A stretch of DNA of 64,000 bases from Streptomyces camponoticapitis. Lineage in GTDB: Bacteria; Actinomycetota; Actinomycetes; Streptomycetales; Streptomycetaceae. A model generated the notes under the pieces. It searched no databases. It was not told the origin of the DNA and saw only the letters and a program-made list of their open reading frames with translations. The translations under genes were made by a program, and so were the position numbers. Below are positions 34,067 to 42,771 of the stretch, piece by piece (the first letter of the stretch is position 1; every line of letters begins with the position of its first letter). The stretch covers positions 40,469 through 104,468 of the forward strand of contig NZ_BMMV01000014.1 of assembly GCF_014646115.1 (NCBI RefSeq), given 5' to 3'.

Positions 34067-35788
34067 TCAGTCCTCGGGCAGCTCCACCGGGGCGATCTCG
34101 TCGTAGACGTCCCCCGGCCCCGGATTCGCCGGGTCCGTGGCGCCGCCGAAGTGGGTCATCACGCCCCACACGGCGTTGAGCGCGGTCTGTACGGCGCCCT
34201 CCGCCCACCCCGCGGTCCACGAGATGTCGTCGCCCGCCAGGAAGATGCCTCGCTTGTCCGCGGGCAGCCGGTCCTGCATGAAGTGGGTGAACAGGCGGCG
34301 CTGGTAGCGGTAGTGGCCGGGCAGGTTCGCCTTGAACGCGCCCATGAAGTACGGCTCGTTCTCCCACGAGACCGTCACCGGGCTGCCGATGATGTGCTCG
34401 CGGATGTCGACCTTCGGATAGATCTCGCCGAGCGACTTCAGCATGACCTCCATCCGCTCGTTCGCCGACAGCGGCAGCCACTTCAGGCTGTCGTCGCACC
34501 AGGTGTAGGAGAGGCAGATGACGGCCGGCCGGTCGGGCCCGTTGTCCAGGAGGTACGTGCCGCGCGTCATACGGTCGGTGAGCGTCATCGACATCGTGTC
34601 GCGGCCGGTCGGATTTCCCTGGTCGTCGACGGCCTTGTCCAGCCAGAACGGCCGGTCCACCGGCACGAACAGCTTCGACGACTCCATGTAGTGGGTGCGC
34701 TCCATCGCTGTCCAGTGGTCGATCGGGAAGAGCGAGTCGGAGCAGTCGATCTTCGAGAGCAGCATCCAGGACTGTGCGGTGAAGACGGCGGCGCGATAGG
34801 TGCGGATGTCCCCCGAGGCGTCCGTGACGGTGATCCGGTCGCCCGCCGTGCGGTGCAGCCGGGTCACGGCGCCGCGCGGTTCGCCGCCGTGCAGGGCGGA
34901 GAGCGAGGTGCCGAGCGGCCAGTGCGTGATCTTGGCGGGCTCGCGTTCCCAGAGCCGCAGCGGGAGCTGCCGGCTGCCGCCGACGATGCCGCGGTGGTGG
35001 TCGTCGGCCTCGGAGTAGACGACGCGCAGGATCTCCAGGATGGAGTTGGGGAAATCGGTGTCCCAGCCGCCCGTGCCGAAGCCGACCTGGCCGAAGATCT
35101 CGCGGTGCCGGAAGGACCTGAAGGCCTCGGAGTCGCAGAGGAAGCCGTAGAAGGTCTGGTTGTCGAGCTTCTCGACCAGTCGCGCCCAGATCTCCCGGAT
35201 ACGCGGCACGTCGCGCTCGCGCATCGCGCGGTTCATGTCGGAGAAGTCGGCGCCCTCCTCCAGACAGGTGTTCCAGGCGGCCATCACATCGCGGTAGACC
35301 TGCGGCAGGTCGTCGATCGTCTCGGCGTAGTGCGACTCGCCCTTGAGGTCCACGACGGTCGAAGGGGTGCCGGGGGCGAGGGGGTTGGGGAACGGCTCGG
35401 TGACCAGGCCCACCAGGTCGATGTAGTGCTGGAGCGCGGTGGAGGACGGCGGGAAGCGCATCGCGCCCATCTCGGCGGTGAGGTCCGGGTCGCAGCCGTC
35501 GAAGCCGACGGTACGGAGCCGGCCGCCGATCCGGTCGGCCTCGTAGACGACCGGCCGCAGGCCCATCTTCATCAGCTCGTACGCGGCGACGATGCCGGAG
35601 AGACCGCCGCCGATGACCGCGACCTCGGCGCCGTGCTCGGTCGCCGGCACCTGGCCGACGCCCGCGGGGTGGGCGAGGAAGTCGTCGTAGGCGTACGGGA
35701 AGTCCGGACCGAACATGGTGACCGGAGGCAGGCCGGTGTCCGGCTGTGCCTCGGGGTGCTGGGCGGCGGTGGGCACCGTGGACGTCAT
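34067..35788 (-). CDS. FAD-dependent L-amino-acid 2-monooxygenase (lysine/arginine type)
   Basis: This 573-residue flavoprotein closely resembles bacterial lysine 2-monooxygenase (DavB) over its whole length. Segments include VTMFGPDFPYAYDDFLAHPA, the FAD-binding VIGGGLSGIVAAYELMKMG near residue 58 with the ribose-binding glutamate in VVYEADRIGGRL, MGAMRFPPSSTALQHYID, HREIFGQVGFGTGGWDTDFP, and C-terminal FLAGDDISWTAGWAEGAVQT. The reaction is oxidative decarboxylation of an L-amino acid to the amide (5-aminovaleramide from lysine, or 4-guanidinobutyramide from arginine, the latter known in streptomycetes). Its partner amidase is directly upstream, 65 bp away. AAGGAG-like AAGGAGC precedes the ATG. 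Substrate choice is not proven. Confidence 0.9.
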   Translation of the reverse strand: MTSTVPTAAQHPEAQPDTGLPPVTMFGPDFPYAYDDFLAHPAGVGQVPATEHGAEVAVIGGGLSGIVAAYELMKMGLRPVVYEADRIGGRLRTVGFDGCDPDLTAEMGAMRFPPSSTALQHYIDLVGLVTEPFPNPLAPGTPSTVVDLKGESHYAETIDDLPQVYRDVMAAWNTCLEEGADFSDMNRAMRERDVPRIREIWARLVEKLDNQTFYGFLCDSEAFRSFRHREIFGQVGFGTGGWDTDFPNSILEILRVVYSEADDHHRGIVGGSRQLPLRLWEREPAKITHWPLGTSLSALHGGEPRGAVTRLHRTAGDRITVTDASGDIRTYRAAVFTAQSWMLLSKIDCSDSLFPIDHWTAMERTHYMESSKLFVPVDRPFWLDKAVDDQGNPTGRDTMSMTLTDRMTRGTYLLDNGPDRPAVICLSYTWCDDSLKWLPLSANERMEVMLKSLGEIYPKVDIREHIIGSPVTVSWENEPYFMGAFKANLPGHYRYQRRLFTHFMQDRLPADKRGIFLAGDDISWTAGWAEGAVQTALNAVWGVMTHFGGATDPANPGPGDVYDEIAPVELPED

Positions 35789-35853
35789 GGGGTACGGGCT
35801 CCTTGCGGGGGTGGGGCGGGGGTGCGGGCGGTAAGAGGCGCGGGCGGTCGCGG

Positions 35854-36681
35854 TCAGCCGAGGGAGCCGTAGAGGCCGGGGCGGCGGTCGCGCAGATAGG
35901 GGTTGGCGGCGCGGGAGGCCCGTAGCAGTTCGGGGTCGACGTCGCCGAAGAGCAGTTCTTCGCCGCGTCCCGCCCTCGCGCGGGTGATGCCGTCGGGACC
36001 GGCCAGACAGCTCAGCCCGACGAACTCGAAGGCGGGCCCGGTCTCGCCCTCGCCCTCAGGACCGGTCCGGTTCACGTACGCCACGTACATCTGGTTCTCG
36101 AAGGCACGCACCGGCACGACCGATTCGGCGACGAACTCGAAGGGATGCATCTGGGCGGTCGGCACCAGCAGCAGGTCGGTCCCGGCGAGCGCGTGGGCGC
36201 GTACGTTCTCCGGGAACTCGACGTCGTAGCAGATCATGATCCCGATCCGCAGGCCGCCGAGATCGGCCTGTACGACCGGGGTGTCGCCCGGGGTGAACCA
36301 CTCCTGCTCGAAGCCGCCGTAGAGATGGGTCTTGCGGTAGTCGGCGAGGGACGAGCCGTCCGGGCCGATGAGCCGCGCGGCGTTGTGGACGCGCGTGCCC
36401 TCGCCGTCGCCGGCCCGCTCCGGGTAGCCGTACAGGACCGCTATTCCGTACTCGTCGGCGATCCGGGCCACGGCCTCGGCGGACGGACCGTCGGCGGGCT
36501 CGGCCAGCCGGGAGACATCGGCGCCGATCGCGTAGCCGGTGAGGAACATCTCGGGGCAGACCAGCAGGGCCGCGCCGCCGGCCGCCGCCTCACGCGCCGC
36601 GCCCGCGACGTACTCAAGATTCCTCACGGTGTCGCCGGGCCTGCCGGAGCTCTGGAGCAGGGCGATACGCGACGACGGCAT
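35854..36681 (-). CDS. Nitrilase-superfamily amidase (5-aminovaleramidase / guanidinobutyramidase type)
   Basis: This 275-residue carbon-nitrogen hydrolase has the full catalytic set: glutamate in LLVCPEMFLTGYAIG near residue 43, lysine in DYRKTHLYGGFEQ near 117 and cysteine in IMICYDVEFPENVRA near 152. Its likely job is to hydrolyse the amide made by the adjacent 2-monooxygenase, giving 5-aminovalerate or 4-guanidinobutyrate plus ammonia, as DavA does for DavB. The ATG at 36679-36681 directly precedes PSSRIALLQ, the usual family start; an upstream ATG adds 13 residues. It is the first gene of the operon, with repeated GTTGCGT motifs upstream. Confidence 0.88.
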   Translation of the reverse strand: MPSSRIALLQSSGRPGDTVRNLEYVAGAAREAAAGGAALLVCPEMFLTGYAIGADVSRLAEPADGPSAEAVARIADEYGIAVLYGYPERAGDGEGTRVHNAARLIGPDGSSLADYRKTHLYGGFEQEWFTPGDTPVVQADLGGLRIGIMICYDVEFPENVRAHALAGTDLLLVPTAQMHPFEFVAESVVPVRAFENQMYVAYVNRTGPEGEGETGPAFEFVGLSCLAGPDGITRARAGRGEELLFGDVDPELLRASRAANPYLRDRRPGLYGSLG

Positions 36682-36763
36682 GGCAGACCTCGGGACGTCA
36701 TGGTGTTCGGGGGGAGACATTCAGACGGTACGGCTCCGACTTCCGCGGCGGCAAGGCGCCTCT

Positions 36764-36824
36764 GTTGCGTGTGAGCAGGGCATTCGTTGCGTCTTCGGGC
36801 CTCTGGACGGCGATTCGTTGCGTC
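36764..36824 (-). promoter_or_regulatory. Three GTTGCGT motifs upstream of the amidase-monooxygenase operon
   Basis: GTTGCGT occurs at 36764-36770, 36786-36792 and 36817-36823. The last two are part of a longer identical 12-mer ATTCGTTGCGTC (36782-36793 and 36813-36824). Spacings of 22 and 31 bp place all copies on one face of the helix, 83-143 bp before the amidase start. This is the pattern expected for a multimeric regulator such as Lrp; the Lrp gene at 37654 is a candidate. Confidence 0.5.
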
Positions 36825-36982
36825 GCTGGTCGCATCCCGTTCTCCGCCGTGCGGCGGAGTGGATGGGGACCGTGGCCCGACGCCCCGGAGTGCCCCGGCG
36901 CGGGACGGTGATCAGGCCCGGGAAGAGCCGGGCGCAGCCGATCGGTACCGGGAGAACCGGTACTCCGTGGAAGGGGTTTCCC

Positions 36983-37573
36983 ATGAGCCTTGCCGCACCG
37001 TCGTCCCGCCGCCGCACCCGCGCCGCCGCGCTGGGAGCCGCGCTGCTGGTCGCCGCCGCCGTCGCCACCACCGGCGGACCGGCCGTCGCGTCGGACGGCG
37101 ACGGCACCGGGGCGGGTGACCGGAGCACGACACGAGAGGCGGCGGCCCTCACCGGCACCGCCAAGCTGTACCGCTCGCTCGGGGACGACATCACCTTCAG
37201 CTTCGACGCCCACCTCGCCGCCAAGGACACGGGAGACCCGTCCAAGGCCACCGGGACCTTCCGTTTCAGCCACTATCTGGACGGCTTCGGCGCCTCGGCC
37301 GAGGTGAAGGTCGACTGCCTGGTGACCGGCGGGAAGGTGGCCGTCGTCAGCGGTGTCATCACCAAGTCCGACCTGGAGGGCGCCGAGGGCAGGCGGGTCG
37401 GCGTCACGGTGCACGATCTGGGGCGCGAGGACCGGCTCGGCTACAGCTGGGCCTCCACCGGCAGTCCGGTCGAGCAGGGTCCGATGCCGAAGTGTGTGAG
37501 CTCCGCGCCGTTCGAGAGGGTCAAGGCGGGCACCGGTGACTTCAAGGTGCTGCCCTGGGAGCCGAAGCTCTGA
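36983..37573 (+). CDS. Secreted protein of unknown function
   Basis: This 196-residue exported protein has a Sec signal (residues about 1-36: SRRRTRAAALGAALLVAAAV, then PAVASDG). The mature part is a beta-rich domain with alternating hydrophobic strands (DDITFSFDAHLAAK, GTFRFSHYLDGFGASAEVKV, VAVVSGVITKSD) and two cysteines (VDCLVTGG, PKCVSSAP), probably one disulfide. Similar small secreted proteins are common in streptomycetes and have no known role. The ATG follows AAGGGG by about eight bases. It is transcribed divergently from the amidase operon. A 13-bp-stem terminator follows. Confidence 0.75.
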   Translation: MSLAAPSSRRRTRAAALGAALLVAAAVATTGGPAVASDGDGTGAGDRSTTREAAALTGTAKLYRSLGDDITFSFDAHLAAKDTGDPSKATGTFRFSHYLDGFGASAEVKVDCLVTGGKVAVVSGVITKSDLEGAEGRRVGVTVHDLGREDRLGYSWASTGSPVEQGPMPKCVSSAPFERVKAGTGDFKVLPWEPKL

Positions 37574-37602
37574 CCCGCCCTGCCGAGCGTCACGCCGTGG
37601 CG

Positions 37603-37637
37603 GCCGGGGCTCCCGCACAGGGGACGGGAGCCCCGGC
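37603..37637. terminator. Terminator between the secreted protein and Lrp genes
   Basis: Perfect 13-bp arms GCCGGGGCTCCCG (37603-37615) and CGGGAGCCCCGGC (37625-37637) with a 9-nt loop lie in the 80-bp gap between convergent genes. Confidence 0.88.
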
Positions 37638-37653
37638 ACCTCATGGGTCCGGG

Positions 37654-38109
37654 TCAGCCCGGCGCGCCCGACGAGAATCGTCTGAGCAGCGGTGAGAGCA
37701 CCAGGACCGACTTCGTGCGTTCCACGTACGGCTCCCCCGCGATCTGTTCGAGCACCCGCTCGAAGTGGCGCATGTCGGAGGCGAAGACCTGGACCAGCGC
37801 GTCGGCGTCGCCCGTGACGGTCGACGCCGACACCACCTCGGGGTAGCGCGACAGACCGCGCCGGATGTCCTCGGGCGAGGTCTTGTGACGGCAGTAGATC
37901 TCGACGAATCCCTCGGTCTCCCAGCCGAGCGCCGCCGGGTCCACCCGGACGGTGAAACCCGTGATCGCGCCTTCGGCGCGCAACCGGTCCACCCGCCGCT
38001 TCACGGCGGGCGCCGACAGACCGACCTCGGAGCCGATGTCCGCGAAGGAGCGGCGGGCGTCCTCGGCGAGGGCGTGCACGATGCGTTCGTCGAGCTTGTT
38101 CAGTCGCAC
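37654..38109 (-). CDS. Lrp/AsnC family transcriptional regulator
   Basis: This 151-residue regulator has a helix-turn-helix (RSFADIGSEVGLSAPAVKRRV, near residues 17-37) and a RAM domain (ASTVTGDADALVQVFASDM, near 95). It begins VRLNKLDERIVHALAEDARR with GTG at 38107-38109, the natural family start; the open frame runs 33 codons further upstream but with un-Lrp-like sequence. Proximity to the amino-acid monooxygenase/amidase operon suggests it senses the amino acid degraded there, an inference. It is transcribed away from the SGNH hydrolase gene. Confidence 0.88.
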   Translation of the reverse strand: MRLNKLDERIVHALAEDARRSFADIGSEVGLSAPAVKRRVDRLRAEGAITGFTVRVDPAALGWETEGFVEIYCRHKTSPEDIRRGLSRYPEVVSASTVTGDADALVQVFASDMRHFERVLEQIAGEPYVERTKSVLVLSPLLRRFSSGAPG

Positions 38110-38332
38110 TGCGGGTGGATCACTTCTCTGCGGGTGGTGGTCGCCGTGGCCGGCCGGAGGCGGGGCGCGCCCCGCCTCCGAAGTAGACCATGAGGCGGAC
38201 GGTCTCACCCATGATCATGCGGCCGCTCCCCGCCGTGGCCGGACGGCGGAACATTTCGGGCCTTCGACGGGGCACCTATGACGTCGGGGGCGAACCCGCC
38301 CTCCGGGGGGACGACCAGGACCGAGGAGCACG

Positions 38333-39343
38333 ATGAGCTGGCTGGATCCCGCACCCTTCCTGCGTGGCGTGGGCTGGATGGACGGCGACCGGGTGGTGCG
38401 CGCGGACCCCTCCGACATGTCGCAGCTGTCGTGGGACATCGCCCAGCGCGCGGTGCTGCCGATCGGTGTGCGGCTGGAGTTCGTCTCCCACGGCGCGGAC
38501 GCGGTGGACATCCGGTACCGCGCCGCTGTCCCGGAGCCCGGGGACCCGCTGGCCGAACTCGCCCACTGCTTCTCCCTCTGGGAGGGCACCCGCTTCCTCG
38601 GCGAGACGTTCACCGAGCCCGCGCACGAGCAGGTGGCACGGATCGAACTGCCCGCGTCCCCCGGCCCGTTCACCGTCCATCTCCCCGAGGGGCACGCCCC
38701 CGAGATCCTGGGCGTACGGCCGGTCGGCGGTTCCCTGGCCCCCGGGCCGGCGCGCCCGCGCTGGGTGGTCCACGGCGACTCCATCACCGAGGGCTGGTCG
38801 TCGACGCGCCCGGCGCGCTCCTGGCCGGCGGTCGCCGGGCGGGCGCTCGGCCTGGACACGGTCAACCTCGGTTACGCGGGCGCCGCCCGGGGTGAACTCG
38901 CCACCGCCTCCCACATCGCGGCGCTCCCCGCCCATCTGATCACCCTCGCCTTCGGCACCAACTGCTGGTTCGGTGTGCCGTACTCGGCGCCGCTGCTGTA
39001 CGAGACGGTGCGCGCGTTCCTCGCCGTCGTACGGGAAGGGCACCCGGCCACGCCGCTGCTGGTTCTCTCGCCCGTGCTGCGGCCCGACGCGGAGGAGACC
39101 GGCAACGCGCCCGGCGCGACGCTCACGGAGCTCCGTGCCGCCATGGAGGAGGCCGTACGGGACGGCGTCGCGGCGGGCGACGAGCGGCTTCTGCTGCTGC
39201 CGGGCCGGGGCCTGCTCCGGGCGGAGCATCTGGTGGACGGAGTGCATCCGGACGACAGGGGGCATGTACTCATCGCGGAGGCGGTCGTGACCGCACTGCG
39301 CGAGGCGGCATGTGTGCCGTCATCCGTGGTATCCGCCGGGTAG
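38333..39343 (+). CDS. SGNH/GDSL-type esterase
   Basis: This 336-residue hydrolase has an N-terminal beta domain (residues about 1-135) followed by the SGNH catalytic domain. Block I is RWVVHGDSITEGW near residue 146 with the nucleophilic serine. A block II-like glycine is in LGYAGAARGE, block III is LAFGTNCW near 205 with asparagine, and block V is LVDGVHPDDRGH near 300 with the aspartate-histidine pair. The two-domain layout resembles carbohydrate esterase family 2, so deacetylation of sugars is plausible. There is no signal peptide. GAGGAG precedes the ATG. Confidence 0.88.
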   Translation: MSWLDPAPFLRGVGWMDGDRVVRADPSDMSQLSWDIAQRAVLPIGVRLEFVSHGADAVDIRYRAAVPEPGDPLAELAHCFSLWEGTRFLGETFTEPAHEQVARIELPASPGPFTVHLPEGHAPEILGVRPVGGSLAPGPARPRWVVHGDSITEGWSSTRPARSWPAVAGRALGLDTVNLGYAGAARGELATASHIAALPAHLITLAFGTNCWFGVPYSAPLLYETVRAFLAVVREGHPATPLLVLSPVLRPDAEETGNAPGATLTELRAAMEEAVRDGVAAGDERLLLLPGRGLLRAEHLVDGVHPDDRGHVLIAEAVVTALREAACVPSSVVSAG

Positions 39344-39416
39344 CAGGTTTTCCGGACGGGCGGCTCCCTGGGTGGGTCTCATGGATGCCCGAGATCGGGG
39401 TAGGTGGGTGATCGAG

Positions 39417-39815
39417 ATGACTGAAGAGCCGCAAACGGTGATCGTCGAATCACCTCACCTGGACACGGCGTCCGCACGCGGGGCCGCCGCCGAGTTCCTG
39501 ACGCAGCACTGCCCGTGGGCCGACCTCGACGCCGTGCTCCTGGTCGTCTCCGAACTCGTCTCGAACGCGGTCCGGCACACCTCGGGCTGGTGGCGGCTCC
39601 ATCTCACGGCGGGGCGCGAGTCGTTGGTGGTGGAGATCGACGATTCGAGCCCCCAGCCGCCGGTTCCGCGCGACCCCGACTTCGGCGGGGGCGGCGGCTT
39701 CGGGTGGCACATGGTGCAGAGGCTGGCGTCCCGGGTGGAGATCCGGCCGCTGCCCGAGGGCAAGCGGGTACAGGCGGTCTGGGACCGGCCGCCGACGCCG
39801 GCGACGGCCGGCTGA
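39417..39815 (+). CDS. Anti-sigma-like serine kinase ATPase (HATPase_c_2)
   Basis: This 132-residue single-domain protein belongs to the RsbW/SpoIIAB-like HATPase_c_2 group abundant in Streptomyces. The ATP-binding N box is VVSELVSNAVRHT near residue 45, the D box is VVEIDDSSPQPP near 75, and a glycine-rich lid GGGGGFGWHMVQRLA follows near 95. Such proteins bind sigma factors or phosphorylate anti-sigma antagonists. It converges with a SigB/F/G-type sigma gene 157 bp away, separated by a very long palindrome, so a pairing is possible but unproven. The ATG at 39417 is preferred; one at 39381 would add 12 residues. Confidence 0.85.
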   Translation: MTEEPQTVIVESPHLDTASARGAAAEFLTQHCPWADLDAVLLVVSELVSNAVRHTSGWWRLHLTAGRESLVVEIDDSSPQPPVPRDPDFGGGGGFGWHMVQRLASRVEIRPLPEGKRVQAVWDRPPTPATAG

Positions 39816-39876
39816 GCGCGGCCGCTTAGACCGGCGGTCCCTGACGGCCCGTACGAACGGCGGCAGGACGAGCAGT

Positions 39877-39931
39877 GACGAACAGTGGAGGGGATGTCCC
39901 AGGTCCTGGGACATCCCCTCCACTGTTCGTC
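39877..39931. terminator. Perfect 55-bp palindrome between convergent genes
   Basis: Arms 39877-39903 and 39905-39931 are exact reverse complements of 27 bp each around a single central T (39904). It lies between the HATPase and sigma-factor genes, which face each other, and can act as a bidirectional terminator. The stem is much longer than needed for termination. Confidence 0.9.
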
Positions 39932-39971
39932 CGTGGTCGTCGGCTGGCGTGACCGGCCGGACGCGGGACGG

Positions 39972-40844
39972 TCATTCGACCGCCAGCAAGCCTTCCCTCA
40001 GCCGTTCGGTGATCCGCGACAGCAGTCGTGACACATGCATCTGGGAGACGCCGAGCTCCTGCCCGATCTCCGACTGCGTCATCTCCGCGCCGAAGCGCAT
40101 CTGGAGAATCCACTTCTCGCGGTCGTCCAGCTCGTCGATCAGGGGCTTGAGCGCCTGCACGTTCTCCGCCGCCTCCAACTGCGCGTCGGGCGCGCCGAGT
40201 CGGTCGGAGAGAGGTGAGGACGACTCAGCGGTGTCGTCAGCGGGCATGTCGATCGAACCGGCCGTGTAGCCGTTGCTCGCGACGACGCCTTCGATGATCT
40301 CGTTCTCGTCGAGGTTGAGGTGCTCGGCGAGTTCGGCCGTCGTGGGGGCCCGGTCGAGCCGCTGCGACAGTTCGTCCGTCGCCTTGGCCAGGTCGATCCG
40401 AAGCTCCTGGAGCCGGCGCGGCACATGGACGGCCCAGCTCGTGTCACGGAAGAAGCGCTTGATCTCACCCACGATGTAGGGGACGGCGAACGTCGCGAAC
40501 TCCACCTCGCGGCTGAGCTCGAAGCGGTCGATCGCCTTGATGAGACCGATGGTGCCGACCTGGACGATGTCCTCCATCTGGTCGGAGCGGTTCCGGAAGC
40601 GCGTCGCCGCGTACCGCACCAGGGCCAGATTGAGTTCGATCAGGGTGTTACGGACGTACTGGTGCTCATGGGTGCCTTCCTCCAGCTCAGCGAGCCGGAC
40701 GAAGAAGACCCGTGAGATCTCTCGTGCGTCCTTGGGTGCCACGTCTCCCGGGCATTCCACATACGGAAGCCCCAATTCCGCTATGTCCGCCTGGTGGGTT
40801 CCGTACCGAGTGGTGTCGGTCGGGACTGCGCTCGCCGTGGCCAC
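39972..40844 (-). CDS. SigB/SigF/SigG-type RNA polymerase sigma factor
   Basis: This 290-residue group 3 sigma factor of the SpoIIIG/SigF/SigB family has region 2 in RNRSDQMEDIVQVGTIGLIKAIDRFE with core-binding and -10 recognition, region 3 around VHVPRRLQELRIDLAKATDE, and a region 4 helix-turn-helix TQSEIGQELGVSQMHVSRLL near residue 250. Such factors control stress responses and development in Streptomyces and are held by anti-sigma kinases. The GTG at 40842-40844 is chosen because GGGGAGGA lies six bases upstream. Which of the several Streptomyces paralogues this is cannot be told here. Confidence 0.92.
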   Translation of the reverse strand: MATASAVPTDTTRYGTHQADIAELGLPYVECPGDVAPKDAREISRVFFVRLAELEEGTHEHQYVRNTLIELNLALVRYAATRFRNRSDQMEDIVQVGTIGLIKAIDRFELSREVEFATFAVPYIVGEIKRFFRDTSWAVHVPRRLQELRIDLAKATDELSQRLDRAPTTAELAEHLNLDENEIIEGVVASNGYTAGSIDMPADDTAESSSPLSDRLGAPDAQLEAAENVQALKPLIDELDDREKWILQMRFGAEMTQSEIGQELGVSQMHVSRLLSRITERLREGLLAVE

Positions 40845-41068
40845 TGTGTCCTCCCCTTGCTCTGTTGGACAGTGCACAGCCCGTGTACCCAGACCCAACC
40901 CGGTCATGTCCAGGAAATCGTGACCGGGATATGCCAATCCCCTCGACACGGCTTCGACGGGCCGGTCCCCGGCGTGTGTACGACGGGGAATTGCCTGGTC
41001 AGAGGGGTGCGAGCGGCCCGGCCCAAGCCGACGGGAGACGGTGACACGAGCTGGAAAACGCGGAACCG

Positions 41069-41102
41069 GCCCGTCCGGCGCGGGATCCGGGCCGGACGGG
41101 GC
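41069..41102 (-). terminator. Terminator after the guaB1 gene
   Basis: Arms GCCCGTCCGGC (41069-41079) and GCCGGACGGGGC (41091-41102), with one bulge, lie just past the stop codon on the minus strand. Confidence 0.75.
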
Positions 41103-41103
41103 C

Positions 41104-42546
41104 CTAACTCCAGCTCGCGTGGAGCGGCTTGCCCTCCGCGTAACCCGCCGCGCTCTGCACACCGACGATCGACTTCTCCGCGAACTCCTCCAGCGAGTTC
41201 GCTCCGGCGTAGGTGCACGCGGACCGGACCCCGGCGGTGATCGAGTCGATCAGGTCCTCGACACCCGGCCGCGCCGGGTCGAGGAACATCCGCGAGGTCG
41301 AGATGCCCTCCTCGAAGATCGCCTTGCGGGCCCGCTCGTACGCCGACTCCTCGCTCGTGCGGTTCCGCACGGCGCGCGCGGACGCCATGCCGAAGGATTC
41401 CTTGTAGAGCCGTCCGTCGGCGGCCTGCTGGAGGTCGCCGGGCGATTCGTACGTACCGGCGAACCAGGAACCGATCATGACGTTCGACGCGCCGGCGGCC
41501 AACGCCATCGCGACATCCCGCGGGTGGCGGACCCCGCCGTCGGCCCAGACGTGCTTGCCGTACTTCTTCGCCTCGGCGGCGCACTCCAGTACGGCGGAGA
41601 ACTGCGGCCGGCCCACACCGGTCATCATGCGGGTGGTGCACATGGCGCCGGGGCCGACACCGACCTTGATGATGTCCGCGCCCGCCTCGACGAGATCGCG
41701 TACGCCCTCGGCGGCCACGATGTTGCCGGCGACGAGCGGCACCTTCGGATCGAGCGCCCGGACGGCCCTGATCGCCGTGAGCATCGACTCCTGGTGGCCG
41801 TGCGCGGTGTCGACCACGAGCGTGTCGACGCCCGCGTCCAGGAGCTGCCGGGCCTTGCCGGCGACATCGCCGTTGATGCCGACGGCAGCGGCGATTCGGA
41901 GCCGGCCGTTCGCGTCGGTGGCCGGGGTGTAGAGCGTGGCGCGCAGGGCGGCCTTACGGGTGAGGATGCCGACCAGCCTGCCCTCGGCGTCCACGGCCGG
42001 GGCCAGCTTGCGGTTGGCGCCGTCGAGCCTGTTGAACGCCTCGCTCGGGTCGATGTCCGCGTCGATGAGGAGCAGGTCCTTCGACATGACCTCGGAGAGC
42101 TGGGTGAAACGGTCGACCCCGGTCAGGTCGTGCTCGGTGACGACCCCGACGGGACGCCGGTCGTCGTCCACCACGACCCCGGCACCGTGCGCCCGCTTGG
42201 GCAGCAGGGACAGGGCGTCGCCCACGGTCTGCGCCGGCGCGAGGACGATCGGGGTGTCGAGCACGAGGTGCCGGGTCTTGACCCAGGAGACGACGTCGGT
42301 GACGACCTCGATCGGGATGTCCTGCGGGATGACGACCAGACCGCCGCGCCGGGCGACGGTCTCCGCCATCCGGCGGCCCGCGATCGCCGTCATGTTGGCG
42401 ACGACGAGCGGGATGGTGGTGCCGGTGCCGTCGGGGGCGGCGAGGTCGACGCCCTGCCGGGAGCCCACGGCCGAGCGGCTCGGCACCATGAAAACGTCGT
42501 CGTACGTCAGGTCGTACGGGGGCTTCAGATCATTGAGGAAACGCAT
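41104..42546 (-). CDS. guaB1: GuaB1 family IMP dehydrogenase-related protein (GMP reductase)
   Basis: This 480-residue TIM-barrel enzyme has the IMPDH/GMP reductase fold with two inserted CBS domains (residues about 95-210). The N-terminus LTYDDVFMVPSRS and the catalytic cysteine loop GVGPGAMCTTRMMTGVG near residue 300 are present. It is shorter at the C-terminus than true IMPDH, and the flap region differs. Actinobacterial GuaB1 proteins have been shown to be NADPH-dependent GMP reductases regulated through their CBS domains by purine nucleotides; this gene matches that group. It would return GMP to IMP. It forms a single-gene unit. Confidence 0.9.
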   Translation of the reverse strand: MRFLNDLKPPYDLTYDDVFMVPSRSAVGSRQGVDLAAPDGTGTTIPLVVANMTAIAGRRMAETVARRGGLVVIPQDIPIEVVTDVVSWVKTRHLVLDTPIVLAPAQTVGDALSLLPKRAHGAGVVVDDDRRPVGVVTEHDLTGVDRFTQLSEVMSKDLLLIDADIDPSEAFNRLDGANRKLAPAVDAEGRLVGILTRKAALRATLYTPATDANGRLRIAAAVGINGDVAGKARQLLDAGVDTLVVDTAHGHQESMLTAIRAVRALDPKVPLVAGNIVAAEGVRDLVEAGADIIKVGVGPGAMCTTRMMTGVGRPQFSAVLECAAEAKKYGKHVWADGGVRHPRDVAMALAAGASNVMIGSWFAGTYESPGDLQQAADGRLYKESFGMASARAVRNRTSEESAYERARKAIFEEGISTSRMFLDPARPGVEDLIDSITAGVRSACTYAGANSLEEFAEKSIVGVQSAAGYAEGKPLHASWS

Positions 42547-42771
42547 ACCGACTCTCTCACCTGCGGTTGTACGGAAGGGCGGGTGGGGAGTCAGCTCCGA
42601 CCGGCGACGGTCCCGGCTGCGGCTCCTACGTCATCATCACCGATGGCACGCGTTTCTGGCGAACCGGCGGTGTGCTTTCCGTACCATCGCCCGACCAGCG
42701 CCGGAGGCGTTCGTAGCTTCGGCCGAGGACGCCGCGAGCCGGTGCCGGGGCAGGACGCCCCGGCCGCGTGC

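Noticed and set aside
40885..40890. GGGTAC on the minus strand before the sigma gene as a self-recognised -10 box
   Set aside because: No matching GTTT-type -35 element was found at the correct spacing.
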